Shown here in pieces: positions 1 to 6,642 of a stretch of DNA of 12,626 bases (positions are counted from its first letter, which is position 1; each line of letters begins with the position of its first letter). Below the pieces are notes generated by a model. It worked only from the letters and a program-made list of their open reading frames with translations, did no database searches and was not told the origin of the DNA. The DNA comes from Spirochaetales bacterium (GTDB lineage Bacteria; Spirochaetota; Spirochaetia; SZUA-6; DRHE01). The position numbers were made by a program, and so were the translations under genes. The DNA lies in the NCBI GenBank assembly GCA_011049745.1, contig DRHE01000059.1, forward strand, positions 1 through 12,626. The letters are read 5' to 3'.

Positions 1-821
1 AGGGGTATAGCTGCTTCAGTGTTCAGAGATTGGACCGCCATCTGCTCAATAGTGTAATCCAGGGAAAGAGTATTGCGCAGGGTTGCCAGATCATAGGTTA
101 AATAGGCCTCCTCTTTGGCTGCAGCCAATTTTTTTCGTAAGCCCTTCGGGTTGACCGCCGCTAAATTATTATATATTTCATCGATATTCCGGTAATCAGC
201 AAGCAGTTTCTGAGCGGTTTTTATTCCGACTCCCTTAACCCCCGGCAGATTATCAGACTGATCTCCCGCCAGAGCCAGATAATCTATTACCTGCTCAGGA
301 TCTATTCCCCTGCTCTCAACCACCTCTTCTCTGCCCACTTCCCTATAGCTCCCAGTCAATTTCTCATATTGAAGCACATACACGTCCCCGCCCACAATTT
401 GCAGGATATCCTTATCATTGGAGAGGATGTAACAGCCTCTGGACTCCCTGGTGCACACAGATGCTAAAGTGGCAATTATATCATCCGCTTCAAAACCCTC
501 TTTGCGCAAAACAGCTACTCCCATGGCGCCAAGTATCTCTTCCAAAACCGGAACCTGGGCATGAAGATCTTCAGGGGCCTTCTCCCGGTTGGCTTTATAT
601 TCGGGATACTTTTCATGCCGGAAAGTAGGCGTTTTAGAATCCATAATAACGGCAAGGTAATGTGGATCTCTTAGTTTCAGGAGCCGGAAAAAAGAGCGGA
701 AAAAACCGAATACTGCCGAAGTATTCTCACCGGCAGGGTTAAGAAGGGGATTTTTCAAGAAGGCAAAATAAGACCTGTAGATCAGGCCATAGCCGTCAAT
801 CAGATAAAGAGCATCTCTCAT
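1..821 (-). CDS. polA: DNA polymerase I, N-terminal 5'-3' exonuclease part (3' end of gene outside window)
   Basis: About 273 codons are visible, starting at ATG 821-819 and running off the left edge. They form a FEN-type 5'-3' nuclease domain, which in polymerase I removes RNA primers and damaged flaps. Metal-binding carboxylates are seen at D9 (LYLIDGYGLIYRSY), D61 (AVIMDSKTPTFR), E111/D113/D114 (EADDIIATLA), D136/D138 (SNDKDILQIV) and D187/D190 (AGDQSDNLPGVKGVG). The last block leads into the helix-hairpin-helix DNA-binding segment (GVKGVGIKTAQKLL). A free-standing exonuclease cannot be excluded because the polymerase domain lies outside the window, but the N-terminus looks like spirochaete PolA. 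The start overlaps the stop of the flgN-like gene as ATGA and has no clear Shine-Dalgarno sequence, so translation is probably coupled to flgN. The start codon sits in the loop of a short perfect hairpin. Confidence 0.9.
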   Translation of the reverse strand, partial: MRDALYLIDGYGLIYRSYFAFLKNPLLNPAGENTSAVFGFFRSFFRLLKLRDPHYLAVIMDSKTPTFRHEKYPEYKANREKAPEDLHAQVPVLEEILGAMGVAVLRKEGFEADDIIATLASVCTRESRGCYILSNDKDILQIVGGDVYVLQYEKLTGSYREVGREEVVESRGIDPEQVIDYLALAGDQSDNLPGVKGVGIKTAQKLLADYRNIDEIYNNLAAVNPKGLRKKLAAAKEEAYLTYDLATLRNTLSLDYTIEQMAVQSLNTEAAIP

Positions 822-830
822 AAAGAGATG
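812..830 (-). promoter_or_regulatory. Hairpin with the polA start codon in its loop
   Basis: On the minus-strand mRNA the sequence reads CATCTCT-TTATG-AGAGATG, a perfect 7-bp inverted repeat. Its 5-nt loop contains the polA ATG and part of the flgN stop. No Shine-Dalgarno sequence precedes this ATG. A translational-coupling role is inference, and a 7-bp AU-rich stem is of modest stability. Confidence 0.35.
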
Positions 831-1276
831 TCAACCATTGAAGGCACTCCAATAGTTGCATAGGGTGAAGCAGCGGTGAAAGCGTGGGGTAAATTCTTTA
901 TCTGCAATCTCAGGTTCTCCATTCTATCTTTCAAAAGAATGCGGTTCTTCAGGTTCCTGCCGGTAACCATACCTTTGAGTTTTTCTAAAGAGATCTTCAA
1001 TTCAGGAATAGTAGCTTCTTTTTCCGGAAAGGCAACCCGATACATATCTTCCAGAGGATTTATTACCCGCTGAATTGAATAGATTTCCTGAATAATAGAC
1101 TGCTCAAGCTGAATATGCTGCTCCAGTTTTTCCATATCGTCATTAATTATCGCAGCCTCTTCTTTTTCCAACAGATTCAAGTAATTCCTGAATTTATCGC
1201 GCTGGCGAAGCAGGGTTTCTCTTAACTTTTTTAAAAGCATAACGCGTTCATCTATCGAAGTCTCAACTGAAATCAT
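818..1276 (-). CDS. flgN: FlgN-like flagellar export chaperone
   Basis: The protein has 152 residues and is mostly predicted helix and coiled coil. Its N-terminal half (residues 10-75, including LLEKEEAAIINDDMEKLEQH) has the pattern of the FlgN family: long helices, a run of acidic residues, then a repeating L/I heptad. FlgN chaperones the hook-filament junction proteins FlgK and FlgL for flagellar type III export in the cytoplasm. Family members are poorly conserved, so the assignment leans on length, helical character and the position directly behind fliS. The start ATG (1276-1274) is well placed: a GGAGG overlapping the fliS stop (GGGTAGGAGG) lies 8 nt upstream. The 3' end overlaps polA by four bases. 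No disruption is seen. Confidence 0.7.
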   Translation of the reverse strand: MISVETSIDERVMLLKKLRETLLRQRDKFRNYLNLLEKEEAAIINDDMEKLEQHIQLEQSIIQEIYSIQRVINPLEDMYRVAFPEKEATIPELKISLEKLKGMVTGRNLKNRILLKDRMENLRLQIKNLPHAFTAASPYATIGVPSMVDISL

Positions 1277-1288
1277 TCTAAAATCCTC

Positions 1289-1717
1289 CTACCCTGCTAT
1301 ATTTACACCGCCGCCCTGCCCGGTGCGGCTCTCCAGGTCTCTGCGCTCCGATACCTCGGCCCAGGCGGACCTCAGTTCCAGGAGCAGTGCCTTGACTTCA
1401 CCAAGAGGATTGATGCTTTTCCGGACATTCGCCTCCAGCAACTGACGATTCATAAAAACATATAAACTGAACAGGTTTTTAGAAATCTCACCGCCTCTTT
1501 CAAAATCCAGTGAAACCATCAGCTCGGTAACAATATCCTGTACTTTGATTATGTTGTTGCTGATCTCATCATAATGCTTATCTGTTTCATCCATACTGTC
1601 CAGAGCCAGATTCAGATATTTAATTGCACCATCATAGAGCATTACAATCAATTTTCCCTGATTGGCTGTTTTTATCCGAGTTTCCTTATAACTTTTAAGT
1701 TGGTCAATTCTATTCAA
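1289..1717 (-). CDS. fliS: Flagellar export chaperone FliS
   Basis: The protein has 142 residues, the usual FliS length. It carries the family hallmark ANQGKLIVMLYDGAIKYLNLA at residues 18-38 and a four-helix layout ending in a flexible Gly-rich tail. FliS binds the C-terminal helix of flagellin in the cytoplasm, preventing premature polymerisation before export. The start is TTG at 1717-1715: no ATG or GTG occurs in frame upstream before a stop, and the resulting N-terminus (MNRIDQLKSYKETRIKTA) matches the usual FliS beginning. A purine run AAGGGGGG lies 11 nt upstream, which is rather distant. The flgN-like gene follows 12 nt later on the same strand. A sigma-28-like -10 element lies 35 nt upstream. 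Confidence 0.92.
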   Translation of the reverse strand: MNRIDQLKSYKETRIKTANQGKLIVMLYDGAIKYLNLALDSMDETDKHYDEISNNIIKVQDIVTELMVSLDFERGGEISKNLFSLYVFMNRQLLEANVRKSINPLGEVKALLLELRSAWAEVSERRDLESRTGQGGGVNIAG

Positions 1718-1838
1718 GGTTTTCCAAGCCCCCCTTAGTAAGATATTTCCTCTTATCGGCCAGGTTTACAACTAATAAAACACTGTTAATCCTAAACCTT
1801 TGGGCCTTTGTTTGCAATAGCCGAATGGCTTCTCACGG
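1718..1838. other. Intergenic region between the NodB-fold gene and fliS
   Basis: This 121-nt gap holds the sigma-28-like element and, nearer 1839, only a weak AGCC/GGCT stem after the stop of the upstream gene. A short direct repeat CAAAGG-CC-CAAAGG is also present on the minus strand. I see no convincing terminator, so read-through from the upstream gene into fliS is possible. Confidence 0.6.
1753..1779 (-). promoter_or_regulatory. Candidate sigma-28 (FliA/WhiG-type) flagellar promoter for fliS
   Basis: The minus strand carries an exact GCCGATAA octamer at 1760-1753, identical to the textbook sigma-28 -10 element. The position 15 nt upstream, where TAAA is expected, reads TTTA (1779-1776), so the -35 half is weak. 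The predicted start point would give a leader of about 30 nt before the fliS TTG. Location in non-coding DNA directly before flagellar chaperone genes supports it. The weak -35 and the chance occurrence of the same octamer inside galE count against it. Confidence 0.5.
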
Positions 1839-4148
1839 TTACCTTGCATTTTCAACCAGGGTCGAGACGGTAACAATCCTATAACCTACTTTAACCAGAT
1901 TATCGATCAGAATATCAATATTGTTGAAAAGATAATCATCCCGGCCTCCCTCTGACATCCCCACCTGGACCGGAATGATGGATCCAGGTTTCTTTTCTTT
2001 CATTATCCGTTCAATCAATTGGGCCGCAGGAAGATAAATATCCGGCGTTGTGTAAGCCGCTGCTCTGGTAACCCAATCCAGAGAATCGACATCACGTCCG
2101 ATATAGGTATAATTCATTTCACGGGAAGCCTCAATTATCGCTGAGTTGACAAAGTAATAAGGAGCATGCCAGAAGAGAGAGAGTTCTTTTCCGGTTGCTG
2201 CAAAATAAGCATCTTCATTCCTGCCCAGACCGCTCGTGATAAAATCCTTATCCACCAGGAAACGGGAATCCGTCATATTGAAATAGGCATAAAAGAGAGA
2301 ACCGACTTCATGGCCTGATTCAGCAATCTCTCTTACCGCGTCGGGATAGCGGCGGATAACCTCACCATTAATAAAAAAGGTACAGCGGAAATCATATTCG
2401 GCTAATGAGTCCAGTATAGGGGTTAATCCTTCAATGTTATCTATAGCGTTGAAAACCAGAGCAACTTCCCGCTGCCTGATCCTTGAGCCATGGCTGAAAT
2501 TGGTGAAATCCGCTGCTTCTTCCTGCGACGGGAACTGCTCATAAACAAGATCCTCACCGGAAAAGAGTGGTATGGTTCCAAACCGGCGGATATCACGTAC
2601 CATCACCATATTCCGGTAATTTCCCCGCGGTAAATTCTTTAAATAGACCCGGTAGGAATCTGAAGCCACATTGCGCTCTCTGACAGAATAGTTCTCTATC
2701 TCCTGCCAGTAATTCTGATCAAGAGCTGCTCCATAGGCTTTGCCGCCGCCTGGAATTATTAACTGAACTACATCCGTATTTGCATTGGCGGGAACATCTT
2801 TCGCGAAACCAAAGCTTTCAGCCTGGGAAATGGCCAATACCCTGGTTTCACCGCTCGAAAGGTTGTATAGAGCGCTGTACAGGGCTCCGGCAATTATAAT
2901 TTCATCCTCCGCGGTCCACAGCACATGAAAAGCCTGAAGATGATCTATCTCACTTGCCTGTTTCCAGGTAATATAATTTTTCAGCACCACATTTTCATTA
3001 TGGATCAGGGCTATTCGCTCTTCATCAGGAGAAATAATGCAGTCAACTACCCCCTGGTCTGAGGTTTGTTTAAAGACTAGCGGCAAATCATCAGTAGAGA
3101 GGGAGAGCCTGAAAAGGGCGCCTCTGCTTTTTCCCTTTTCGAAACTCACCGCGAGCAGGGTAATGATATCCGCAGAAGTCCAGAGCACTTTTTTAATCCG
3201 GGTATTTCGCGGCAGAAAGAGATAGGGAAGCGAAATTGTCCCGCCTGTTGAGAGAAAATCTTCAGGCGACAGGATATAAAGAAAGAGATTTCTCCCTCCT
3301 TTATTTAAAAGGATCTTGGAACCATCAGGCGCAATCCAGAAAGAATCGGAGTTGGGATCAAATTTAAAGGGCAGCTTACCGCTGATCTTGCCTATCTTTA
3401 AAAAACCGGAGTAGAGCGAGCGGGTAAAGAGTTCCCGACTGTCCATTGTATAAACGAGGTCACCGGATATATAGTAGAGATCGCTTCCCTTTCCCCATTT
3501 AACATTGCTTATGCGCCCTGCTCCGATCCCGCGAAAATTCTCAAACATTATACGCTGCTCACGCAGCTGGTTTATTGAATAATAGTACAGCCTGCCGCCC
3601 TTGCTATAGATTAAAAAAGCTGAATCAGGAGACCATAGGGCTGGCACACGCTTAAGAGATAATTCGACATCCTTTGATACTATAACCTCTTCTCCCTTCT
3701 CTAAATCAAAAAGAACCAGTGTTCCAAAGGCTGAAAATTTCTGTTTCAGGTAAACCAGGAATTTTCCGTCAGGTGAGATCTGGAGCGGATTGATCTTGCC
3801 ATTCACTATGGTTCCTCCCTGCACAAAGGAGGGAAAAGTTTTAATCACTGAAAAACCCTTAAAATCAGCATCACTTCTAAAGACACCGAAGCGGTTCTGA
3901 ATTTGCAGAACACTGTTATCTTCCAGCAGCATTACCCTTTCAGGGAAAAAAGTGAGCTGCCTGATGGCCTTTTTCTGCAGATCTGAAACGAAGAGAGTAT
4001 CATAAGTGCCGAATCCCGGACTCTCCGTCCTTGCCCCGAAAATAAGCTTATGGGAAAGGGAAAGATCAAGATCATGAAAATCAACCTCAGAGAAAAGGGC
4101 TGTCAGAGTGAATTGAAAAAAAACTAAGAATATAATATATTTTCGCAA
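1839..4148 (-). CDS. Secreted beta-propeller protein with a degenerate NodB (polysaccharide deacetylase) domain
   Basis: The protein has 769 residues. A signal peptide (MRKYIIFLVFFQFTLTALFS) predicts export to the periplasm; no lipobox Cys is visible. Residues about 40-500 contain repeated TolB/WD-like blades with SPDG-type turns, for example near 124 (ISPDGKFLVYL), 172 (WSPDSAFLIYS), 272 (IAPDGSKILL) and 372 (ISPDEERIALI). Residues about 558-765 have the NodB homology fold, aligning well around RCTFFINGEV and SGHEVG. The catalytic motifs are lost: DD of TFDDG is N567/A568, both metal His of the H-x-x-x-H motif are L618 and Y622, the motif-3 Arg is H661, and the motif-5 His is Q728. It is therefore probably a non-catalytic glycan-binding or scaffold protein (inference). 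The start is TTG at 4148-4146, with AAGAGG about 7 nt upstream and no better in-frame ATG. Confidence 0.85.
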   Translation of the reverse strand: MRKYIIFLVFFQFTLTALFSEVDFHDLDLSLSHKLIFGARTESPGFGTYDTLFVSDLQKKAIRQLTFFPERVMLLEDNSVLQIQNRFGVFRSDADFKGFSVIKTFPSFVQGGTIVNGKINPLQISPDGKFLVYLKQKFSAFGTLVLFDLEKGEEVIVSKDVELSLKRVPALWSPDSAFLIYSKGGRLYYYSINQLREQRIMFENFRGIGAGRISNVKWGKGSDLYYISGDLVYTMDSRELFTRSLYSGFLKIGKISGKLPFKFDPNSDSFWIAPDGSKILLNKGGRNLFLYILSPEDFLSTGGTISLPYLFLPRNTRIKKVLWTSADIITLLAVSFEKGKSRGALFRLSLSTDDLPLVFKQTSDQGVVDCIISPDEERIALIHNENVVLKNYITWKQASEIDHLQAFHVLWTAEDEIIIAGALYSALYNLSSGETRVLAISQAESFGFAKDVPANANTDVVQLIIPGGGKAYGAALDQNYWQEIENYSVRERNVASDSYRVYLKNLPRGNYRNMVMVRDIRRFGTIPLFSGEDLVYEQFPSQEEAADFTNFSHGSRIRQREVALVFNAIDNIEGLTPILDSLAEYDFRCTFFINGEVIRRYPDAVREIAESGHEVGSLFYAYFNMTDSRFLVDKDFITSGLGRNEDAYFAATGKELSLFWHAPYYFVNSAIIEASREMNYTYIGRDVDSLDWVTRAAAYTTPDIYLPAAQLIERIMKEKKPGSIIPVQVGMSEGGRDDYLFNNIDILIDNLVKVGYRIVTVSTLVENAR

Positions 4149-4228
4149 GCCTTTACCTCTTTTACCTTGCTAATTGTATATTCGGCATTGAGCAGTACAA
4201 TTTTCACAAAATTATCTCATAGCGCTCT

Positions 4229-4288
4229 TCAACTGTGAGGGATTCCAATGCCGAGGATTCCGATAGCGATAACTGCCAAAGTTGACAT
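4229..4288 (-). CDS. Candidate small hydrophobic peptide (19 aa)
   Basis: A minus-strand ORF from ATG 4288-4286 encodes MSTLAVIAIGILGIGIPHS, a short hydrophobic Gly/Ile-rich stretch. It is preceded by AGGGGGAGGCT, which offers a Shine-Dalgarno match at 5-nt spacing (AGGGGG) or an overly close GGAGG. It lies between galE and the propeller/NodB gene, about 80 nt before the latter's TTG. No promoter is obvious on this strand, and the same bases form the proposed plus-strand galE promoter. Only the ribosome-binding-site-like string and the membrane-peptide look support it. Confidence 0.2.
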   Translation of the reverse strand: MSTLAVIAIGILGIGIPHS

Positions 4289-4316
4289 AGCCTCCCCCTG
4301 ATGGTAAAGTGTATTC
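4282..4316 (+). promoter_or_regulatory. Sigma-70-type promoter for galE-prs, positioned for a leaderless mRNA
   Basis: A perfect TTGACA (4282-4287), a 17-nt spacer and TAAAGT (4305-4310, four of six consensus bases) stand immediately before the gene. Only six bases separate the -10 from the ATG at 4317, so the predicted transcription start falls on the start codon itself. No Shine-Dalgarno sequence precedes that ATG, and an in-frame TAA at 4305 rules out an upstream start. Confidence 0.6.
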
Positions 4317-5246
4317 ATGCGTATTCTAATTACCGGCGGCGCCGGATTTATCGGCTCCCACGTAGCCGAGGCCTATATTCAGGGTGGCCATGAGGTTATC
4401 ATAGTAGACAACTTAAACTCAGGCAGAAAGAAAAACATCCCCGGCAATGCTAAATTCTATCTACTTGATATCAGGTCTGCCGAAATCGAACAGGTATTCA
4501 AAATTGAAAAACCGGACCTGGTGAATCATCACGCCGCCCAGATCAGCGTTACCGTATCATCCCTCAATCCTATCCTTGACTCGCAGGTGAATTCGCAGGG
4601 GTTACTGAACATACTGCAGAGTTCGGTCAACAATGGAGTAAAGAAATTTATCTTCATCTCCACAGGCGGAGCAATATACGGCGATACCGATATCAGGCCG
4701 ACGACTGAGGAGCACGATGCCCAACCCCTCTCTCCCTATGGTATCCATAAACTATTGGGAGAAAATTATTTAAGGTTCTATAATAGCCAGTATGGTCTGG
4801 ATTATACTGTGCTGCGTTATTCCAATGTATATGGCCCGAGACAGAATCCCGAAGGAGAAGCAGGTGTAGTGGCAATCCTGATAAACCAGCTGCTATCCGG
4901 CCAGGTGCCTACCCTATATGCTTACCCCGATGAACCTGACGGCATGAGCCGTGATTATGTCTATGTGGAGGATGTGGCCGGGGCCAGCCTGCTGGCAGCA
5001 GTTAAGGGTTCAGCTGAAATGTTCAACATCGGCACAGAAGTCGCCACCAGGACCGGAGCCCTGTACCGGAAAATCGGCGCTTTTTTTACCTCTCCGCCTG
5101 AACCGCATTGGGGAGAACCCCGGCCGGGGGACCTCCGGAACAGCTGCCTGTCAGCCGCAAAAGCGAAGAGAGTATTGAACTGGACTCCTCGCTTTGACCT
5201 GGCCCAGGGCTTAAAAAAAACAGTAGATTATTTCAGGGAAAACTAA
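4317..5246 (+). CDS. GalE-like NAD-dependent nucleotide-sugar epimerase/dehydratase
   Basis: The protein has 309 residues and is an extended short-chain dehydrogenase, intact from end to end. The N-terminal Rossmann motif TGGAGFIGSH (6-15) binds NAD. The active site comprises S115/T116 (FISTGGAIYGD), Y141 and K145 (SPYGIHK). Further family blocks are HHAAQISVTVS (71-81), RYSNVYGPRQNP (167-178) and RDYVYVEDVA (212-221). These best fit UDP-glucose 4-epimerase-type enzymes, which interconvert UDP-glucose and UDP-galactose. At 309 residues it resembles the shorter bacterial and archaeal GalE-like enzymes rather than the 338-residue E. coli GalE, and the exact sugar cannot be read from sequence. 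It likely supplies nucleotide sugars for surface glycans. Its TAA abuts the ATG of prs, so the two are co-transcribed. Confidence 0.85.
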   Translation: MRILITGGAGFIGSHVAEAYIQGGHEVIIVDNLNSGRKKNIPGNAKFYLLDIRSAEIEQVFKIEKPDLVNHHAAQISVTVSSLNPILDSQVNSQGLLNILQSSVNNGVKKFIFISTGGAIYGDTDIRPTTEEHDAQPLSPYGIHKLLGENYLRFYNSQYGLDYTVLRYSNVYGPRQNPEGEAGVVAILINQLLSGQVPTLYAYPDEPDGMSRDYVYVEDVAGASLLAAVKGSAEMFNIGTEVATRTGALYRKIGAFFTSPPEPHWGEPRPGDLRNSCLSAAKAKRVLNWTPRFDLAQGLKKTVDYFREN

Positions 5247-6506
5247 ATGATTTACTCCAACCCCGACCAGATCGGTATTTTAGCCTGTCCAGGGGGAGAG
5301 GAGTTTGCCGACAAACTCATAGCCAGGCTGGAAAAGCTCTCTACAAAAAAAATTCGCCGCAAAATCCAGGCTCTATCAGAAAAATACCGTCTTTCCAGGA
5401 ATGAGGTGATGCGGCTGATCAATTTTAGCATCGATCAACGCCGTACCAGCCTGAACCCTGAAACACCGGCGGATAAATTCAGACCGGCAAGCTTTAAAAT
5501 ACCCGCCCATTTTACCTGTTTCGCTAATGGGGAGTTCAAGACGGAACTGTTGTCTACAGTGCGCAACATGGATGTTTATATAATCCAGGATGTAGAAAAC
5601 CACTACCCCCTGTCATTTGACAGTGGCAGCGACAAACAGGTACTTTCGGTGAATGACCATATTTTCCTGCTATTTGTTACTATTGATGCGGCCATGCAGG
5701 CGGGAGCCAAGAGGGTTACCGTAGTACTGCCGGCCTATCCCTATGCCCGTCAACATAAGAAAAAGGGCCGTGAGGGGCTTACCGCCGCCCGTTTAGGACA
5801 GATACTGGAATACCTTGGGGTTGCCCGGCTCATAACCCTGGATTTACATTCCAAGGAGATTGAAAACAGCTTTAACCGTCTACGTGTGGAAAACCTCCAT
5901 GCTTCCTATCAAATCTTAAAGATACTTGCCCAAATCGAAGATTTGCAGAGTAAGGACCTGGTGATTATTTCACCCGATACCGGTGCCATAGACCGTAATA
6001 AATTCTTTTCCAGCTCCTTAAAAAAACCTTTAGGTCTGATCTATAAGGAACGTGATTATTCCAAGGTTTCCTATACCGCCAGGGACAGCAACATTATCAG
6101 TATCCGGCTTTTAGGCGAGGTAAAAGACAAGATAGTCTTTATGGCGGATGATATGCTGGGTACCGGCGGCACTATTCTAAAGGCCATTGCAGCGCTTAAG
6201 GATAGGGGAGCCAGGAGGATTATCTGCGCGGTAAGCCTGCCCTTTTTTAACGGCCCGGCAATAGAACAGTTTGAAGAAGCTTACCGCGATAACATTCTTT
6301 ACCGGGTTATCGGTACTAATGCCGTTTACCACAATGCCGACCTGCTGGACAGGGAGTGGTATCTCAACGCCGAGGTTGATGATCTTTTTGCCCGTAGTAT
6401 CTACCGTATCCATTACAACCTCAGCCTCAGCTCCCTGATGGACAATACCAAGATCATCAAGGATCTCCTGGAAAAAAACAGCAAACGTTCATTACCAGAA
6501 AAGTGA
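5247..6506 (+). CDS. prs: Ribose-phosphate pyrophosphokinase (PRPP synthetase), long form
   Basis: The enzyme makes PRPP from ribose-5-phosphate and ATP for purine, pyrimidine, His and Trp synthesis. Family blocks are recognisable: FANGEFKTEL (92-101, the FSDGE segment), PAYPYARQHKK (162-172), the catalytic-site DLHSKEI (199-205), ISPDTGAIDR (241-250) and the PRPP loop DDMLGTGGTI (301-310). At 419 residues it is about 100 longer than E. coli Prs. The extra length is a charged, helical segment of about 55-60 residues (about 29-84) before the FSDGE block, a smaller insert at 118-134, and a longer C-terminus. G305 replaces the usual Asp in DDMIDTGGT. The start ATG directly follows the galE TAA, with AGGGA 7 nt upstream inside galE. 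A strong hairpin follows the stop. Confidence 0.88.
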   Translation: MIYSNPDQIGILACPGGEEFADKLIARLEKLSTKKIRRKIQALSEKYRLSRNEVMRLINFSIDQRRTSLNPETPADKFRPASFKIPAHFTCFANGEFKTELLSTVRNMDVYIIQDVENHYPLSFDSGSDKQVLSVNDHIFLLFVTIDAAMQAGAKRVTVVLPAYPYARQHKKKGREGLTAARLGQILEYLGVARLITLDLHSKEIENSFNRLRVENLHASYQILKILAQIEDLQSKDLVIISPDTGAIDRNKFFSSSLKKPLGLIYKERDYSKVSYTARDSNIISIRLLGEVKDKIVFMADDMLGTGGTILKAIAALKDRGARRIICAVSLPFFNGPAIEQFEEAYRDNILYRVIGTNAVYHNADLLDREWYLNAEVDDLFARSIYRIHYNLSLSSLMDNTKIIKDLLEKNSKRSLPEK

Positions 6507-6525
6507 TTTCTGCTCTTTTAAAAGT

Positions 6526-6557
6526 AAGGGATGAAAGAGTGCGCTCTTTCATCCCTT
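6526..6557. terminator. Strong hairpin terminator between convergent prs and aroDE
   Basis: A perfect 14-bp inverted repeat, AAGGGATGAAAGAG (6526-6539) and CTCTTTCATCCCTT (6544-6557), is closed by the 4-nt loop TGCG. It starts 20 nt after the prs stop. T-tracts are short on both sides (TTT after it on the plus strand, CTTTT on the minus strand), so it is a plausible bidirectional terminator for the two converging transcripts. Confidence 0.7.
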
Positions 6558-6562
6558 TGAAT

Positions 6563-6601
6563 AAGGAGGAGTCTATGAACAAAGAAAAGCTACATAAATA
6601 G
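6563..6601 (+). other. Orphan Shine-Dalgarno plus 8-codon ORF
   Basis: AAGGAGGAG (6563-6571) is followed at good spacing by ATG 6575 and the peptide MNKEKLHK, then TAG at 6599. After the TAG the same frame continues as KQLFNKKVTV before running antisense to aroDE. It could be the remnant of a third gene of the galE-prs operon, truncated and cut off by the terminator hairpin, or chance. Nothing shows that it is expressed. Confidence 0.25.
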
Positions 6602-6642
6602 AAACAACTCTTCAATAAAAAGGTTACAGTTTCAGTATATCT

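Noticed and set aside
4344..4353. A GCCGATAA octamer on the minus strand inside the start of galE, resembling a sigma-28 -10.
   Set aside because: It is the reverse complement of the conserved FIGS codons, and no TAAA stands 15 nt upstream. It shows the motif can arise by chance in coding DNA.
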